Positions 45,720 through 55,445 of a stretch of 64,000 bases of DNA are shown piece by piece. The notes beneath the pieces were generated by a model, which worked only from the letters and a program-made list of their open reading frames with translations, was not told the origin of the DNA and made no database searches. The position numbers and the translations under genes were made by a program. Each line of letters opens with the position of its first letter. Position 1 is the first letter of the stretch. Source of the stretch: Saccharopolyspora indica (GTDB taxonomy: Bacteria; Actinomycetota; Actinomycetes; Mycobacteriales; Pseudonocardiaceae). Location of the stretch: assembly GCF_027853965.1 (NCBI RefSeq), contig NZ_JAQGLB010000013.1, positions 161,569 to 225,568 on the forward strand, written 5' to 3'.

Positions 45720-45890
45720 TTGTGACCCCCTCCTTCGCGGCGAGTGAGAGAAAGGAACCACCTTCGGACACTGTTCGTCAATGGTTAACCACGAGTTGTC
45801 GCCGCTGAACATCACGCAGTGGAACCGAACCGTTACCCCATCGGCGCGCCACCGCCCGAAAGCCTGGACAGGCCGCCTAGATTGATCTCC

Positions 45891-46718
45891 GTGCGGATCT
45901 TGCTCTCAGCTGACATGGAAGGCGTCACCGGCGTCACGTGGACCGATGACGTGGTGCCCGGGACCGAGCAGTGGCAGCGCTTCCGCCGGTTGTTCACCGG
46001 CGAGGTCAACGCCTGCGTCGAAGGCCTGTTCACCGCCGGGGCGACCGGCGTGCTGGTCAACGAGGCGCACTCCTCGCAGCGGAACCTGCTGCTGGAGGAC
46101 CTCGACGAGCGGGCGGTGCTGCTGACCGGCAGGCACAAGCCGCTGTCCATGATGCAGGGCATCGAGTCCGATGTGGACGGTGTGGTGTTCCTCGGCTACC
46201 ACGCGCGGGCGGGCGAGGAGGGCGTGCTGTCGCACACCTACCTGGAGAACTCCATCACCGGCGTCTGGCTGGACGGCCGCCCGGCAGGCGAGGGCGGGCT
46301 GAACGCGGCGCTGGCCGACGAGCACGGCGTGCCCGTCCTGCTGGTCACCGGCGACGACAGGGCCTGCGCGGAAGCCGCCGGCTACGCGCCGTCGGCGCGC
46401 ACGGTCGTGGTCAAGGAGTGCGTCAGCCGCTACGCGGCGATCTGCCGCCCACCGGCCCGCACCACGGCCGACATCCGCTCGGCGGCGGCGGAAAGCCTGC
46501 GCCTGGCCGGGCGCACCGCGGGCGACGTGCGCCCGCACCGCATCGAGGTGGAGTTCGACGCCGCGCACCTGGCCGCCGCCGCGGCGGTGATCCCGACCGT
46601 GGAGCAGGTGGACGTGCGGCGGGTCGGCTTCGACGCGCCGGACATGACCGAGGCGATGAAGGCGTTCAAGATCGTCACCACCATCGCCGCCCGGGCCGTC
46701 CAGGGCATTTACGGCTGA
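45891..46718 (+). CDS. D-aminopeptidase of peptidase family M55 (DppA-like)
   Basis: 275 aa. The N-terminus VRILLSADMEGVTG places Asp8 and Glu10 exactly where Bacillus DppA binds zinc. VFLGYHARAG supplies a further His. EAHSSQRNLLLEDL and SHTYLENSITGVWL are family segments. DppA frees D-amino acids from short D-peptides such as D-Ala-D-Ala. In Bacillus dppA sits in the dipeptide transporter operon; here it is divergent from an equivalent transporter, which supports joint work on cell-wall peptides. GTG 45891 follows TAGATT by 7 nt, suggesting a leaderless mRNA. Confidence 0.9.
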   Translation: MRILLSADMEGVTGVTWTDDVVPGTEQWQRFRRLFTGEVNACVEGLFTAGATGVLVNEAHSSQRNLLLEDLDERAVLLTGRHKPLSMMQGIESDVDGVVFLGYHARAGEEGVLSHTYLENSITGVWLDGRPAGEGGLNAALADEHGVPVLLVTGDDRACAEAAGYAPSARTVVVKECVSRYAAICRPPARTTADIRSAAAESLRLAGRTAGDVRPHRIEVEFDAAHLAAAAAVIPTVEQVDVRRVGFDAPDMTEAMKAFKIVTTIAARAVQGIYG

Positions 46719-46761
46719 TCGAGTCCCGTCGGCGCTGGCCGATGGGACGCCAGCGGAACCC

Positions 46762-47475
46762 TCACAGATCGCCCCAGCGGGCGGTCTGCCACTGGACGGC
46801 TTCCGGACGCTGCCCGGTTCGGGTGAATTCGTCCAGCGCTGCGCGGAGTTCCCGGAACGGGAGCACCGCGTTGCGCGGGAACTTCAGCGTGCTGCCCGCG
46901 TCGAAGGGCAGCGCCGGGGCCTCCGGTTCGGGCTCCGGGTTGAGGGTGTGCCAGGACGTCATCTCGCCGTCCTCGGACTCCTCGGTGAAGTTCAGGACGC
47001 CGACCTCCTCCTCGGGATCGGTGACGATCCGGACCTGGAGGTAGGGCCCCGGTGCCTCGGGATCCTGGTGCGGCCGGTCCCAGACGTAGAGATGAGCGGC
47101 TCCCGGCTGCGCCGGGCGCAGCACCTTGTCCACCAGTTCGGCCTTGTCGTCCTCGGTCTGCGCGTAGAGGCGCTCGCCGCCGACGACCGCGGTCGTGACG
47201 GTGACCCCCAGTTCGGTGTTGCGCGCGCCGACCGCCTCGGAGCGCAGCCCCTCCAAGCAGATCCGCGCCTCCTTCAACGCCTTCATCGCCGCGCCCTGGT
47301 GGTAGACCAGATCGCCCCAGTACGGGTGACCGAGCACCTTGTTGAGGTCGTCGTAGACCTCGTGGGTGGCCTCGATCAGCTTGTCCAGGGCGTCCACCGG
47401 GACGTCCGCGAGGCGGGCGAACACCACCGCAGGCGGTTCTAGCGGGCCGGGCTCGACTTGTGCTGGATTCGACAT
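46762..47475 (-). CDS. Imm1-like immunity protein (orphan)
   Basis: 237 aa. The first 90 residues are helical with no family I recognise. From about residue 90 it resembles the Imm1 immunity family: YLQVRIVTDPEEEVGVLNF, then STLKFPRNAVLPFRELRAAL, then DEFTRTGQRPEAVQWQ. The last is the typical Imm1 ending. Imm1 proteins neutralise deaminase-type polymorphic toxins. No toxin gene lies beside it; the only large toxin in the window, the RHS protein, is 26 kb away and has a different toxin domain. Calling it an immunity protein is therefore inference from sequence. Confidence 0.6.
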   Translation of the reverse strand: MSNPAQVEPGPLEPPAVVFARLADVPVDALDKLIEATHEVYDDLNKVLGHPYWGDLVYHQGAAMKALKEARICLEGLRSEAVGARNTELGVTVTTAVVGGERLYAQTEDDKAELVDKVLRPAQPGAAHLYVWDRPHQDPEAPGPYLQVRIVTDPEEEVGVLNFTEESEDGEMTSWHTLNPEPEPEAPALPFDAGSTLKFPRNAVLPFRELRAALDEFTRTGQRPEAVQWQTARWGDL

Positions 47476-47586
47476 GCGTTCCCTGCATCCACTTCGATCG
47501 TGGGCGACCCCCAGGACGCCCCTGCCCAGATCTCGTCCCCCAGCAGGCTACCGTGCGTCAGTGCACGGCCCCGAAGCGCCACCGGC

Positions 47587-48213
47587 TCAGCCGGCGGCGT
47601 CCCGCAGCACCCCGATCGCAGGCCCGCCGTGCGGCGAACCGAGCGCCAATAACGCCCGCGCCAGCCCGTCCGCGTCGTCCAGGCCGAGCTCGGAGACCAG
47701 GTCCTCGGGCAAGCTCAGCATCGACAGCGCCACGCCGAGCATTCCGGCGTCCAGCAGTCCGGCGCCGCGGCGGCTGATCCGCCTGCCCACCGCGCTGTGC
47801 AGGTGCACCGCGGTGTCGACGTTGGCCTCGGTGATCGCGCTCAGCGCGGCGCGGACCTCCGGATTCCGGACCGCTTCGAGGTGCAGCTCGAACAAGGCCA
47901 GGAACTGCGATCGCGCGCTGGTGGCCATCCGGCGCAGCATCGCCGCGTACAGCGCGGTGATGTCCTCGGAGCTGACGTCGGCGGGAATCTCGCTGCACAG
48001 CGCTTCCAGCGCCTCGGTGTGCCGGGCGGCGAGGTAGCGCGCGACGGCCAGGAACAGCGCGCTGCGCGTCGGGAAGTAGTTCTTCGTGGTGCCTTCGGGA
48101 ACCTCGGCCTCACGATCGATCGCGCGATGGGTGAGCCCACGACCGCCCTCCCGCGCCAGCACCTCGATGGCGGCGTCGGCGAGCAGTTCTCTGCGGTTGC
48201 CTCGTTGCGGCAT
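47587..48213 (-). CDS. TetR-family regulator
   Basis: 208 aa. N-terminal helix-turn-helix RGLTHRAIDREAEVPEGTTKNYFPTRSALF (written here only as landmarks: GLTHRAIDREAEV and TKNYFPTRSALF), then an all-helical ligand domain. ATG 48213 is chosen by the standard TetR start (MPQRGNRRELLADAAIEVL). Divergent from the SIS gene. A 20-bp palindrome at 48254-48273 in the shared gap is its likely operator. Confidence 0.88.
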   Translation of the reverse strand: MPQRGNRRELLADAAIEVLAREGGRGLTHRAIDREAEVPEGTTKNYFPTRSALFLAVARYLAARHTEALEALCSEIPADVSSEDITALYAAMLRRMATSARSQFLALFELHLEAVRNPEVRAALSAITEANVDTAVHLHSAVGRRISRRGAGLLDAGMLGVALSMLSLPEDLVSELGLDDADGLARALLALGSPHGGPAIGVLRDAAG

Positions 48214-48253
48214 GCATCCCCTCGGTCTCGGCTGCTGATCAACAGCGTACCCG

Positions 48254-48273
48254 TCCACCACACCAGTGGTGGA
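48254..48273. promoter_or_regulatory. Palindrome, likely TetR operator
   Basis: TCCACCAC (48254-48261) and GTGGTGGA (48266-48273) with centre ACCA, between the divergent TetR and SIS genes. A second, shorter TGATCA-centred palindrome is at 48236-48241. Confidence 0.55.
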
Positions 48274-48300
48274 AGCGGTCCTTGACCGCCATGTCATCAA

Positions 48301-48316
48301 ATTGGTATAGACCTTA
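48301..48316 (+). promoter_or_regulatory. DasR-like operator upstream of the SIS gene
   Basis: ATTGGTATAGACCTTA holds the core GGTATAGACC, 9 of 10 matching the dre core GGTCTAGACC; 11 of 16 over the full consensus. It lies 35 nt before the SIS start codon. Weaker than the chitinase site but in a fitting context. Confidence 0.5.
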
Positions 48317-48350
48317 CGTCCCCTTCCGCTCGCCCCTCAGGAGCCACCGA

Positions 48351-49085
48351 ATGTCGGAAACCGCGCCCGGCCACGCCGAGCACACCCTGGAACACCTGCG
48401 GAAGATCGGCGCGCACAACGCCGAGAACCTGCGCACCGCCGCCGAACGACTGCTCACCGCGATCCGCGCGGACGGCCTGGTGTGCACCGCCGGGGCGGGC
48501 CACTCGCTGGCCGGCGTGATGGAGTCCTTCTACCGGGCGGGCGGACTTGCCGCGGTCCGCCCGCTCTACCACCCCGACCTGCTGCCGCTGCACGGCGCGG
48601 TGCCCAGCACCCGCACCGAACGGCGCACCGGGCTGGCCGAGGAGATCCTCACCGGCGCCGGGTTCCGGGGCGGCGCGGACGTGCTGGTGGTGTTCTCCAA
48701 CTCCGGGGTGAACCCCTACCCGGTGGAACTGGCCCGCACCGCCCGCGCGGCGGGCTCGTCGGTCATCGCCATCACCTCGCCGATGGCCAGCGCCGAGGCC
48801 CCCAAGCGCGCCGGGACCACGCTGGCCGAAGAAGCCGAGGTCGTGCTGGACACCCTGGTGCCGGGCGGCGACGCCAGCTACCCGGTCGACGCACCCGTGA
48901 CGGCCCCGCTGTCCTCCCTGTCCAACGCGTTCCTGTGGAACATGCTGCTGGTCGAGCTGTTCGACCTGGCCGCGGCCGCGGGCGTCGACCTCCCGGTCTG
49001 GCGCAGCTCGAACACCGTCGGCGGCGACGAGGCCAACGCGGCGAGCCTCGCCCACTACGGCGAACGAGTCCCCGGCCTCCTCTGA
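48351..49085 (+). CDS. SIS-domain sugar-phosphate protein (UPF0309 type)
   Basis: 244 aa. SIS (sugar isomerase) fold with CTAGAGHSLAGVMESFYRAGG binding the sugar phosphate, VVFSNSGVNPYPVELA as second half, and LFDLAAAAGVDLPVWRSSN near the end. The family resembles UPF0309 proteins of streptomycetes, linked by location to amino-sugar metabolism. It is expected to bind or isomerise a phosphorylated (amino)sugar; the exact reaction is not known. AGGAG 9 nt before ATG. The DasR-like site and divergent TetR suggest two inputs. Confidence 0.85.
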   Translation: MSETAPGHAEHTLEHLRKIGAHNAENLRTAAERLLTAIRADGLVCTAGAGHSLAGVMESFYRAGGLAAVRPLYHPDLLPLHGAVPSTRTERRTGLAEEILTGAGFRGGADVLVVFSNSGVNPYPVELARTARAAGSSVIAITSPMASAEAPKRAGTTLAEEAEVVLDTLVPGGDASYPVDAPVTAPLSSLSNAFLWNMLLVELFDLAAAAGVDLPVWRSSNTVGGDEANAASLAHYGERVPGLL

Positions 49086-49116
49086 GCGTCTTCCGGCCGA
49101 GCTCGGGCTCGGGTGG

Positions 49117-49176
49117 CGATTTCGCGCGAAATCGGCGCAGCACGCGCCTGCGGAACGACGATCTCGCGCGAAATCG
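49117..49176. repeat. Double palindrome between convergent genes, copy 2
   Basis: CGATTTCGCGCGAAATCG (49117-49134) and CGATCTCGCGCGAAATCG (49159-49176), 24 nt apart, lie in the 94-nt gap between convergent SIS and enoyl-CoA hydratase stops. They share the ATTTCG-NN-CGAAAT core and the paired layout of 33985-34044. Confidence 0.7.
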
Positions 49177-49179
49177 CCG

Positions 49180-49989
49180 TCACCCGGACTCGGGCCGCGC
49201 GACCAGTTCGGCGATCCTGCGCAGCTGCGCGGCCCGTTCGGCGGCCAGCTGCTGCTCCGGGTCGACCGCTTCGTCGGCCTGCACCAGCAGCGCCAGCGTT
49301 TCGCGGACCGCGCCGATCGGCGGCCGGGCGACGGCTTCGGCCAGTTCGTCGACCGCCACCTCCAGCCGGTCCGGCTCCACCACCGCGTTGACCAGTCCCA
49401 GCCGCAGCGCCTCGTCGGCGAGGATCTCGCGCCCGGTCAGGCAGATCTCCACCGCGCGCGCGTATCCGACGGCCCGGACCAGCGGCAGCGTGCCGCCCAG
49501 ATCGGGGACGAGCCCCAGGCCGGTTTCGGCCATGCGGAAGCTGGCGTCGGCGGCGACCACTCTGAGGTCGCACGCCAACGCCAGCTGGAATCCGGCACCG
49601 ATCGCGTGCCCCCGCACTGCCGCGATGGTCACCCTGTCGGGTTCGCGCAACCAGCTGAACCCCTGTTGATAGCCGGCGATCTCGGCGTCGGCCTGTTCGG
49701 TGGGACGCCGGGCCAGCCCGGCCAGCCCCGGCGCCCCGTCCACTTCGGCGGCGTTGAACAACCGCCGGTCCAGCCCGGCCGAGAACGCCCGGCCGGCGCC
49801 GCGCAGCACCACGACCTGGACTTCCGCGCCCAGGCATCGACCGATCTCCCGCAACGCCTGCCAGGTGTGCGGTGTCTGCGCATTGAGCTTGTCCGGGCGG
49901 TTCAGCGTGATCGTGGCCCGCCGACCGCGGATCGTGAGCCCCACACCGCCACGATCCAGCAGGTCGGCGTCCACCATCGACTCCGCCAA
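49180..49989 (-). CDS. Enoyl-CoA hydratase/isomerase family protein
   Basis: 269 aa crotonase fold. The oxyanion-hole segments are GRAFSAGLDRR (about 67-77) and IAAVRGHAIGAGFQLALACD (about 122-141), followed by FRMAETGLGLVPDLGGT with the usual catalytic Glu region. It adds water to, or isomerises, enoyl-CoAs; the specific substrate is unknown. TTG 49989 has GAGGAGGT 5 nt upstream. It lies downstream of the small HTH gene and ABC-F gene on the same strand. In mycobacteria echA12 (Rv1472) is likewise beside the ABC-F gene Rv1473, so the neighbourhood is conserved. Confidence 0.88.
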   Translation of the reverse strand: MAESMVDADLLDRGGVGLTIRGRRATITLNRPDKLNAQTPHTWQALREIGRCLGAEVQVVVLRGAGRAFSAGLDRRLFNAAEVDGAPGLAGLARRPTEQADAEIAGYQQGFSWLREPDRVTIAAVRGHAIGAGFQLALACDLRVVAADASFRMAETGLGLVPDLGGTLPLVRAVGYARAVEICLTGREILADEALRLGLVNAVVEPDRLEVAVDELAEAVARPPIGAVRETLALLVQADEAVDPEQQLAAERAAQLRRIAELVARPESG

Positions 49990-50078
49990 GCGGACCTCCT
50001 CGATGAGAGCCCGTCAGCACCTCGCCGAGCGCGAGGCGACCGCAGACCGGGCTCCAAGACGACCAGTGGTCGCCGGGC

Positions 50079-50288
50079 TCACTTCTTCTTGGAGCGCGTG
50101 GCGCCCCCGCGACCGCGCAGCTGCACACCCGATTCGCTCAGCACCCGGTGCACGAATCCGTACGACCGGCCGGTCGCCTCCGCGAGAGCGCGGATGCTAG
50201 CCCCCTTCTCGTACTTCTTCCTCAGGTCACTGGCAAGCTTGTCCCGCGCACTACCTGTGATGCGCGCACCTTTCTTCAGCTCAGCCAC
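50079..50288 (-). CDS. Small conserved actinobacterial HTH protein (Rv1473A-like)
   Basis: 69 aa, highly basic. A compact helix-turn-helix (LRKKYEKGASIRALAEATGR then SYGFVHRVLSESGVQLRG) is followed by a Gly/Arg/Lys tail (RGGATRSKKK). It is the counterpart of mycobacterial Rv1473A, annotated as a possible transcriptional regulator beside the same ABC-F gene. GTG 50288 is preferred; further upstream in-frame codons lack the family's conserved start. DNA binding is inferred from the fold. Confidence 0.82.
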   Translation of the reverse strand: MAELKKGARITGSARDKLASDLRKKYEKGASIRALAEATGRSYGFVHRVLSESGVQLRGRGGATRSKKK

Positions 50289-50631
50289 GGTGTCCCCGCC
50301 TTCCCTCTGAGCAGGTCGGGCCTCGCGACCCCTGTCAGCGCAATGATCGAACAGGAAAGGCGGGAACGCCAGGCGATCATGGAAAAAAGATCGGCCAACG
50401 GCCGAGAAGGCCACCCGGCGATCACCGGAATGCACTAATCCATCCGTAGTAGTGGACTCCGGGTGGACGGCGGTTGCTATGAGCCCTTTTCACCTTTTGG
50501 GTGGTCGCGGGCCCGACGACCACCGTGCCGGGCCCTGCGAAGCGATCGGGCGCACAACCCACCTGCGCAACTCGCACCGCCGCGGATTCCCAGGTGCCGC
50601 CTGACGAGCCCAGTCCCGTTCGCCGTGTATC
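50289..50631. other. Intergenic region between ABC-F 3' end and small HTH gene
   Basis: 343 nt without a credible gene. It contains an inverted repeat GGTGGTCG (50500-50507) / CGACCACC (50517-50524) with a GC-rich loop, a probable terminator or processing hairpin on the ABC-F transcript. AT-rich stretches at 50380-50400 may hold the promoter of the HTH gene. Confidence 0.4.
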
Positions 50632-50716
50632 GGACATGCATGAGAACGGGCTCCCGCAGCCAGGCAGCGCCTGAGGTTCCACCACCCGCGCCGCCGTGCA
50701 GAACGAGCCTGGAAAC
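50632..50716 (-). repeat. 85-bp interspersed 3'-flank repeat, copy B
   Basis: On the minus strand it begins GTTTCCAGGCTCGTTCTGC, 3 nt past the ABC-F stop, and ends ATGCATGTCC. About 85% identical to copy A (991-1076) with most changes being transitions. In this copy CAGGC-GCT-GCCTG is a perfect 5-bp hairpin. Same orientation relative to the upstream gene as copy A. Confidence 0.75.
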
Positions 50717-50719
50717 GCT

Positions 50720-52348
<1,629 letters not shown>

Positions 52349-52388
52349 GGGAAACTCCGGAAGTAGTGGTCGAGCGATTCCACGAACA

Positions 52389-52416
52389 CGCCCACCGGGC
52401 GGAGCCGGGGTGGGCG
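52389..52416 (-). promoter_or_regulatory. Hairpin between leader ORF and ABC-F gene, possible attenuator
   Basis: Arms CGCCCACC / GGTGGGCG (8 bp, 12-nt loop) lie between the end of the 23-codon leader ORF (52439) and the ABC-F start (52348). Position and strength fit a transcription attenuator or a structure that hides the ribosome site; no U-tract is present, so the mode is unclear. Confidence 0.5.
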
Positions 52417-52438
52417 CGGAGGCTGAGCGGCCCGGCAG

Positions 52439-52510
52439 CTAATCGATGAGCGGGCGGATCAGCGAGGGAGTGGCGCGGGCATCGCAGACCACGAAACGCT
52501 TGGTGACCAC
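52439..52510 (-). CDS. 23-codon leader ORF upstream of ABC-F
   Basis: Encodes VVTKRFVVCDARATPSLIRP followed by LID. It begins at GTG 52510 with TACACT six bases upstream, so the mRNA probably starts at its first codon. It ends TAG at 52439, 90 nt before the ABC-F start. Short upstream ORFs of this kind sense ribosome stalling in several antibiotic-tolerance genes, including ABC-F genes. Codon use is normal for the genome. Whether it is translated, or instead a conserved small protein, cannot be told from one sequence. Confidence 0.55.
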   Translation of the reverse strand: MVTKRFVVCDARATPSLIRPLID

Positions 52511-52516
52511 GGAACC

Positions 52517-52522
52517 AGTGTA
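52517..52522 (-). promoter_or_regulatory. -10 element of the leader ORF/ABC-F promoter
   Basis: TACACT on the minus strand, with GTG of the leader ORF 6 nt downstream. A -35 is not clear. The upstream DNA (52540-52556) is AT-richer (GATCAATTC), compatible with but not proving a WhiB7-type promoter. Confidence 0.45.
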
Positions 52523-52586
52523 ACCGCCGATGTCCACCGAATTGATCGCGGATCACATTCCGTCGGTCACACCCGGTCGTGGACGC

Positions 52587-54155
52587 TCACAGCACGAAGG
52601 TGTCGTTCCACAGCTGCGTAGTGCGGCCGGAGAGGGCTTCCAGCAGCGCGGCGGCCTGGTTGTCGGTGAGCGAGGCGACGAAGTCGATCACCGCCCGGCC
52701 GCGCGACATCCGCTCCAGGTGCTCGGCGTCGATCACCGCCGGCTCGCCCGGCTGCACCAGCAGCTCCGGGGCCTCGCGGCGCAGCAGCGCGAACTCGGCG
52801 CGGGCCCGGTCGAACAGGTCGCGCAGCCGGTGCGGCAACCGGGCGGCCTCGCTGCGGTCGATCAGCCAGTTGTCCAGCGCTTCCACCAGCTTGCTCACCA
52901 GCCGGTCCTGGCCGCGCTGGTGCAGCGCGAGGTCCGGTCGCTGCAGCACGAACCGGCGGTGCACGAACTTGAGCACCTGCACCTCGTGCCACTGCTCGAC
53001 GGCCAGCGCGACGTGCCCGGAGCGCGTCGGCGGCTCCTCGACGACCTGGATGCCCTCCACCAGCCGCTGCGTCCACTCCCCGGAGAACGCCGCGACGGCC
53101 TGCTCGGCCTGCTGCGAGCGGTCGAAGGGCACTTCCAGCAGCTTGGTGACCAGGTTCGCGACGACCTTCTTCACCGCGCTGACGAACGCCTCGTCGTCGG
53201 CGATCCAGCCGTCCTTGGCGTGCAGGCGGCGGCGCAACCGCTCCAGCGAGCAGCCCGGCCGCATCCCGTCACCGGCCAGCTCCTCGTCGGAGCGCCCGGC
53301 GAACTCCACCGCGCGCCCCAGCCACTCGGTCAGCTCGTGCGAGACGCTGGTGTGCTGCAGGATCCCGACGCGGTGGAAGTCCTCCAGGTCGTGGATCGCG
53401 TAGGCGATGTCGTCGGCGGTGTCCATGATCGACGCCTCGACGGTCTGCTGCCAGTCCGCCAGCCGTCCGCGGAACGGCGAGCGCGCGTCGATCATGTCCG
53501 CCAGCTCGGTGCTGTAGCAGGAGAACTTCGCCGATCCGGTGCCCGGCGCGTCCTCCGGCTCGGAAGCGCCGCGCGGCGGCACCGGCAGGTGGCGCGGGTG
53601 CGGCTGCGGCTCGGCCAGCCGCGTCCACGGGTACTTCAGCAGCGCCGCGCGCACGGCGGCGGTCAGGTCCAGGCCCTCGCCGTCGGTGCCGCGCACGTCG
53701 ATGCGGGTCACCACGCGGTAGCTCTGGGCGTTGCCCTCGAAGCCGTCGGGCAGCGCGAACCGCTGTCGGGCGAGCCGGTCCAGCACGCCCTCGCCGAGGT
53801 GCCCGAAGGGCGGGTGGCCGAGGTCGTGGCCGAGCCCGGCCGCCTCCACCACGTCCAGGTCGCAGCCGCCGAGCCGGTCCAGCTTGCTCAGGTTCGCGGG
53901 ATCGGCCATCAGCCGTTCGGCGATGGCCCTGGCGACCTGGGCGACCTTCAGGCTGTGCGTCAACCGGTTGTGCAGCAGCAGCCCGGAACCGCTGGGGCTG
54001 ACGACCTGGGTGACCCCGCCCAGCCGGGCGAAGAACGCCGAGCTGGACACCCGGTCCCGATCCGCCCGGAACGGGCTGGCGGCGAGATCACCGGGAGCTC
54101 GGTGGGATCCCGAACGACCACTGCGCCTACCGGTCCGAAGCTGCGCGTCGTACAT
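52587..54155 (-). CDS. dgt: dGTP triphosphohydrolase
   Basis: 522 aa. The HD-domain metal site is GLGHDLGHPPFGHLGE (about 108-123), with upstream NRLTHSLKVAQVAR giving the first His and later TADDIAYAIHDLEDF the closing Asp. Converts dGTP to deoxyguanosine and triphosphate, controlling dNTP pools. The long C-terminal helical part is normal for the family. ATG 54155 (MYDAQLRTGRRSG) is preferred to GTG 54161; TAACGT 6 nt before the ATG could be a -10 for a leaderless mRNA. Divergent from lycopene cyclase. Confidence 0.92.
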   Translation of the reverse strand: MYDAQLRTGRRSGRSGSHRAPGDLAASPFRADRDRVSSSAFFARLGGVTQVVSPSGSGLLLHNRLTHSLKVAQVARAIAERLMADPANLSKLDRLGGCDLDVVEAAGLGHDLGHPPFGHLGEGVLDRLARQRFALPDGFEGNAQSYRVVTRIDVRGTDGEGLDLTAAVRAALLKYPWTRLAEPQPHPRHLPVPPRGASEPEDAPGTGSAKFSCYSTELADMIDARSPFRGRLADWQQTVEASIMDTADDIAYAIHDLEDFHRVGILQHTSVSHELTEWLGRAVEFAGRSDEELAGDGMRPGCSLERLRRRLHAKDGWIADDEAFVSAVKKVVANLVTKLLEVPFDRSQQAEQAVAAFSGEWTQRLVEGIQVVEEPPTRSGHVALAVEQWHEVQVLKFVHRRFVLQRPDLALHQRGQDRLVSKLVEALDNWLIDRSEAARLPHRLRDLFDRARAEFALLRREAPELLVQPGEPAVIDAEHLERMSRGRAVIDFVASLTDNQAAALLEALSGRTTQLWNDTFVL

Positions 54156-54242
54156 GGCCACACGTTAGACGATCGGTGCCGCGGTCATCCTGCGCGGCGG
54201 CCCTGGCGGCGGGCGCCCGGCCGGGCGTGATCTGATTTCCCC

Positions 54243-55445
54243 GTGGCAGATGTCGTGGTGGTCGGCGGCGGTCCCGCGGGACGGGCCGCGGCGGCGGCCT
54301 GCAGCGACACCGGCCTGGAGGTCGTGCTCGTCGACCCGGCACCGCGCCGCGTCTGGCCGCACACCTACGGCGCCTGGCGCGACGAGCTGCCCGCCGCGCT
54401 CCCCGGCTCCGCGCTGGCATCGGTCGTGGAACAGATGGCCCTGCACGGCACGGACCGGCACCAATGGCACCGGCCGTACGCCGTCCTGGACAACACCGCG
54501 TTGTGGAAGCACCTGTGGCGCCACGACGTCCTGGAGATCACCGGCCGCGCGCAGGCCGCCGAGCACGGGCCGACCGGGTCGACCGTGGTGCTCAAGGACG
54601 GCAGGCGGATCGCCGCCGCGGTCGTGGTCGACGCGACCGGCGCGGCGCGAGCGCTCTCCGGCGGCCGCCCGGCGCACACCTCCGCGCAGCAGAGCGCGAT
54701 CGGCTGGGTGGTCAGCGCCGCCGCGGCCGAGCCGTTCTGCGGGCCCGGCGAGGGGGTGTTCATGGACTGGCGGCCGGCTCCGCAGACCCGCGGCGGCTGG
54801 CCGACGTTCCTCTACGCGGTGCACGTCGGCCCGGACCGGGTGCTGCTGGAGGAGACGTCGCTGGCCCGCCGCCCGGCATTGCCGCTGGCCCTGCTGCGCA
54901 GGCGGCTGGCGGGACGGCTGGCCGCGGCGGGCGTGGCCGAGTCGGAGCGGCTCGCCGAGGAGCGCGTGCGGTTCCCGGTGGACGACCCGCTCCCCCGGCC
55001 CGGACGGGTGGTCCCGTTCGGCGCTGCCGGCGGCTTCGTGCACCCGGCCAGCGGGTTCAGCGTCGCCGCGTCGCTGCGGCGCGCACCGTGGCTGGCCGCG
55101 GCGATCAGCGCGGCCCTGCCCTCCGGGCCTGCGGTCGCCGCCCGCGCCGCGTGGTCGATCCTGTGGCCGCCGCGCGCGGTGTCCGGGCACGTGCTGCGGC
55201 ACCGGGCGCTGCGGGCACTGCTGTCGCTGCCGCCCGACCACGTGCCGGAGTTCTTCGAGCTGTTCTTCCAGCTCGACGCCCGGCACCGCGCCGCGTTCCT
55301 GGCCGCGGAGGACGATCCGGCGGGCACGGCGGCGGCGATGTCCGCGCTGTTCGCGAGCGCGCCCTGGCGCATCCGCAGGCGGCTGGCGCTGGGTGGTCTG
55401 ACCATCGGTCACCCGCAGGCCCGTCACGGCCTCGGCGGCAGCTGA
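54243..55445 (+). CDS. Lycopene cyclase-like flavoprotein (CrtY/CrtL family)
   Basis: 400 aa. N-terminal dinucleotide fold VVVGGGPAGRAAAAACSD and the cyclase-type VWPHTYGAWRDELP, ALLDN-like YAVLDNTALW, and FGAAGGFVHPASGFSVAASL near the C-terminus. Such enzymes close beta-rings on lycopene. No other carotenoid gene (crtE, crtB, crtI) is in the window, so it is either a scattered pathway gene or a cyclase of another polyene. GTG 54243 follows directly on a short divergent promoter shared with dgt. Confidence 0.85.
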   Translation: MADVVVVGGGPAGRAAAAACSDTGLEVVLVDPAPRRVWPHTYGAWRDELPAALPGSALASVVEQMALHGTDRHQWHRPYAVLDNTALWKHLWRHDVLEITGRAQAAEHGPTGSTVVLKDGRRIAAAVVVDATGAARALSGGRPAHTSAQQSAIGWVVSAAAAEPFCGPGEGVFMDWRPAPQTRGGWPTFLYAVHVGPDRVLLEETSLARRPALPLALLRRRLAGRLAAAGVAESERLAEERVRFPVDDPLPRPGRVVPFGAAGGFVHPASGFSVAASLRRAPWLAAAISAALPSGPAVAARAAWSILWPPRAVSGHVLRHRALRALLSLPPDHVPEFFELFFQLDARHRAAFLAAEDDPAGTAAAMSALFASAPWRIRRRLALGGLTIGHPQARHGLGGS

